From positions 3,436-9,523 of the forward strand of contig VBHE01000205.1 of the NCBI GenBank assembly GCA_005889515.1: a stretch of 6,088 bases of DNA, read 5' to 3'. The stretch comes from Chloroflexota bacterium (GTDB taxonomy: Bacteria; Chloroflexota; Dormibacteria; Aeolococcales; Aeolococcaceae). Below the pieces are notes generated by a model. That model saw nothing but the letters and a program-made list of their open reading frames with translations, had not been told where the DNA came from and made no database searches. Shown here piece after piece: positions 4,751-6,088 of this stretch. Numbering within the stretch: position 1 is the stretch's first letter; every line of letters starts with the position of its first letter. Position numbers and translations under genes: made by a program.

Positions 4751-5583
4751 GACCAGCGCGCGCCATCCGTGCTCTCGCGGCGATCGCCGCGGCCGCCCTG
4801 CTCACCGCCGTCCCCTGGAGCCGCGCCGGCGCCGCCGCGCCCGATCCCGTCTACCCGGCGGCGCAGCTCGCCGACCTCGTCGCCGGGGCGATGCAGGCCT
4901 CCGCGGTCCCCGGCGCCGACCAGACCCGGCCGTTCGGCGCCAACCCCGCCTTCATGCCGGACTGGGACCACGACGGGGTGTTCGGTGATGCCGGCGACTA
5001 CGCCGTCGAGAACAGCACCCAGACGGGCACCGCCTCCTTCCGCTACCCCTGCATCGCCATGGATGGCACGGTCACCTACCGCACCGCCTCGGGCGGGTGC
5101 GTGCCCGGCGACCGCAGCGCCCCGTTCCTCACCGGCGAGGCGACCCGGCTGCGGGTCGTCGACGAGTTCGGGTACGAGCTGGCAGCAACCCTGTTCGTCC
5201 CCGGCGAGGCACGTCGCGCTCCGGGTCACCGGCTGCCGGGGGTGGTGATCGCCGACGGCGCCCAGGCGTCGATGCAGACGTTCTACATGTACGCGATGAC
5301 CCTCGCCGAGGAGGGCATCGTGGTGCTCAGCTTCGACTTCGCCGGCCAGGGGCAGAGCGAGGACGGCGGCACCGGCTTCTTCCACGATTTCCAGGGCGGC
5401 GGCGTGGGCGGCGACTGCCACCCCACCCGCCCCTGCATGGAGACCGAGGACATGGTGCGCTGGTTCACCGGCGCCCCGATCGTCCGCAACGTCTCCGGGC
5501 CGCAGAGCCCGACCCGTGGCGCCCACGACCCCGCGCTGAACCCGCGCGACCCCGCGCTCCCGGCCAGTCGATGGGCGGCCTGA
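4747..5583 (+). CDS. Secreted alpha/beta hydrolase, N-terminal part before a frame break
   Basis: This 278-codon frame encodes the first part of an exported alpha/beta-fold hydrolase and then stops early at TGA 5581-5583. Residues 1-31 are a signal peptide: MRPARAIR, hydrophobic ALAAIAAAALLTAVPW, then SRAGAAA with cleavage near 30. Residues 72-84 (DWDHDGVFGDAGD) resemble an EF-hand or dockerin calcium loop. Residues 134-205 carry the first strands of the fold: LRVVDEFGYELAATLFVPGE, GVVIADGAQAS (165-175, oxyanion-hole region) and GIVVLSFDFAGQGQSEDGG (190-208), the usual strand-4/D-x-x-G-x-G-x-S pattern. Cys102, 118, 224 and 230 may form disulfides. After DPALNPRDPAL (261-271) the frame turns to PASRWAA and ends, while the nucleophile elbow GQSMGG is encoded one frame away. 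The gene is therefore interrupted, or the sequence carries an error. It follows the TetR gene with an ATGA overlap. The substrate (ester, lipid or other) is not determinable. Confidence 0.85.
   Translation: MRPARAIRALAAIAAAALLTAVPWSRAGAAAPDPVYPAAQLADLVAGAMQASAVPGADQTRPFGANPAFMPDWDHDGVFGDAGDYAVENSTQTGTASFRYPCIAMDGTVTYRTASGGCVPGDRSAPFLTGEATRLRVVDEFGYELAATLFVPGEARRAPGHRLPGVVIADGAQASMQTFYMYAMTLAEEGIVVLSFDFAGQGQSEDGGTGFFHDFQGGGVGGDCHPTRPCMETEDMVRWFTGAPIVRNVSGPQSPTRGAHDPALNPRDPALPASRWAA
5526..5558 (+). repeat. 12-bp direct repeat next to the hydrolase frame break
   Basis: CGACCCCGCGCT occurs at 5526-5537 and again at 5547-5558, 21 bases apart, encoding D-P-A-L both times in the N-terminal frame. 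The second copy ends 3 bases before the codon where the shifted frame begins to make sense (5562). Short GC-rich direct repeats like this favour slippage, deletion and assembly or base-calling errors. Confidence 0.7.
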
Positions 5584-6088
5584 CGGTGTCGAACTATCTC
5601 TGGTACCTGCCCAGCGGCAGGGGGGCCGACGGCCGCCCGCTGCCCGCGGTGCGCGCGGCGGTGGGCCTGTCCGGGTTCGCACCGGCGAGCGCCGCGGTCC
5701 CCTACCAGATGCAGACCGCCGATCTCGACATCCCCGGCCGCGACGCCCACAACGGCTTCGTCGACTCCACCGACGGCCCCACGGGCACCAAGGCGTACTA
5801 CGACGAGCTGCGCCAGGGCGGGCGCGGCGGCGGCGCCCTCGAGCTGATCGTCATCGAGAGCGGCAGCCACGGCGACACCTCGAACGCGACCCGCCTCAAC
5901 GGCCTGCCGGTGCCGCGCACCACCTGGGCGAACGCGGTCAGCACCGCGTACGCGGCGGCGTGGATGGGATGCCACCTCTCCTCCAGGGGCGACGTCTGCG
6001 CAGCAGCCGTCGCCCCCCTCCCCCACCTCTCCCGGGCGCAGGCCTCGGAGTACGACGCCGACGGCCCCGCCGGGCCCGCCCCGAGCCG
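5562..6088 (+). pseudogene. Alpha/beta hydrolase, C-terminal part in a shifted frame (runs off window)
   Basis: The rest of the hydrolase that starts at 4747, read from codons beginning at 5562, one base back from the upstream frame. It is open for 175 codons to the window edge. It opens with the nucleophile elbow G-Q-S-M-G-G-L, catalytic Ser in the third codon, then VRAAVGLSGFAPA (strand 6 region), MQTADLDIPG (likely strand 7, possible acid residue) and LELIVIESGSHGDT, whose His is the likely catalytic His. The end, WANAVSTAYAAAWMGCHLSS and PHLSRAQASEYDADGPAG, has no stop in the window. The hydrophobic strand that should directly precede the elbow is missing in all frames: this frame reads Arg/Pro/Ala there, and the upstream frame reads DPALPAS. 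That points to a deletion of 3n+1 bases (or an insertion of 3n+2) near 5540-5562. Natural pseudogene and assembly error cannot be separated here. No start codon with a Shine-Dalgarno suggests independent translation. Confidence 0.75.

Noticed and set aside
5540..5565. Programmed -1 ribosomal frameshift in the hydrolase
   Set aside because: No slippery heptamer was seen at the junction, and the strand expected before the elbow is missing in all frames, which a frameshift would not explain.
5581..5583. TGA in the hydrolase as selenocysteine or readthrough
   Set aside because: The amino acids just before it (PASRWAA) do not fit the fold, and the fold continues in a different frame that starts before the TGA. 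Readthrough would not restore it.
4408..5682. A 424-codon minus-strand frame opposite the TetR and hydrolase genes
   Set aside because: No recognisable motif, biased composition, and it would overlap two well-supported plus-strand genes.
1..6088. tRNA or rRNA genes, CRISPR array, insertion sequence, phage or defence genes
   Set aside because: None seen. No regularly spaced repeats, terminal inverted repeats, transposase or integrase motifs, or tRNA-like ends were found by eye on either strand.

Overview
This 6.1 kb window is very GC-rich throughout. Genes are packed tightly, third codon positions are mostly G or C, and two promoters sit almost on top of their start codons. The gene families (CpaF-type ATPase, HxlR regulator, COG4315-type lipoprotein, TetR regulator, secreted alpha/beta hydrolase) suit an actinobacterium or another high-GC lineage such as Chloroflexota/Dormibacterota. 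The sequence alone does not settle which. No RNA gene, CRISPR array, insertion sequence or phage gene was seen, and no stretch over 300 bases lacks a gene.

Layout, left to right. (1) The minus strand carries the N-terminal part of a CpaF/TadA-like secretion ATPase, cut by the left edge. (2) Upstream of it, on the same strand, is a complete HxlR-family winged-helix regulator with a C-terminal zinc-ribbon-like motif. (3) Divergent from it is a 779-residue [4Fe-4S]/molybdopterin oxidoreductase of the DMSO reductase superfamily. The 53 bp between them hold two divergent, apparently leaderless promoters, and one palindrome overlaps both -35 regions. (4) Convergent with the oxidoreductase, 9 bp away, is a minus-strand lipoprotein with two COG4315/PF03640-type repeats; a bulged hairpin spans both 3' ends. 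(5) After a 120 bp divergent intergenic region comes a plus-strand TetR-family regulator. It has a good sigma70-type promoter, an operator-like palindrome over its TTG start, and phased GGTAC repeats. (6) An exported alpha/beta hydrolase is translationally coupled to it by an ATGA overlap with a strong Shine-Dalgarno. The hydrolase is frame-disrupted just before its nucleophile elbow and runs off the right edge.

Two regulatory units stand out. The HxlR protein probably controls itself and the divergent molybdoenzyme. The TetR protein probably controls itself and the hydrolase, and perhaps the divergent lipoprotein. The molybdoenzyme has no export signal and no visible partner subunit, so its substrate is unknown. 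I found no clear sign of a new multi-gene system. The items most worth checking are the broken hydrolase, the shared HxlR operator with leaderless promoters, and the apparent lack of a standard Mo ligand in the molybdoenzyme.
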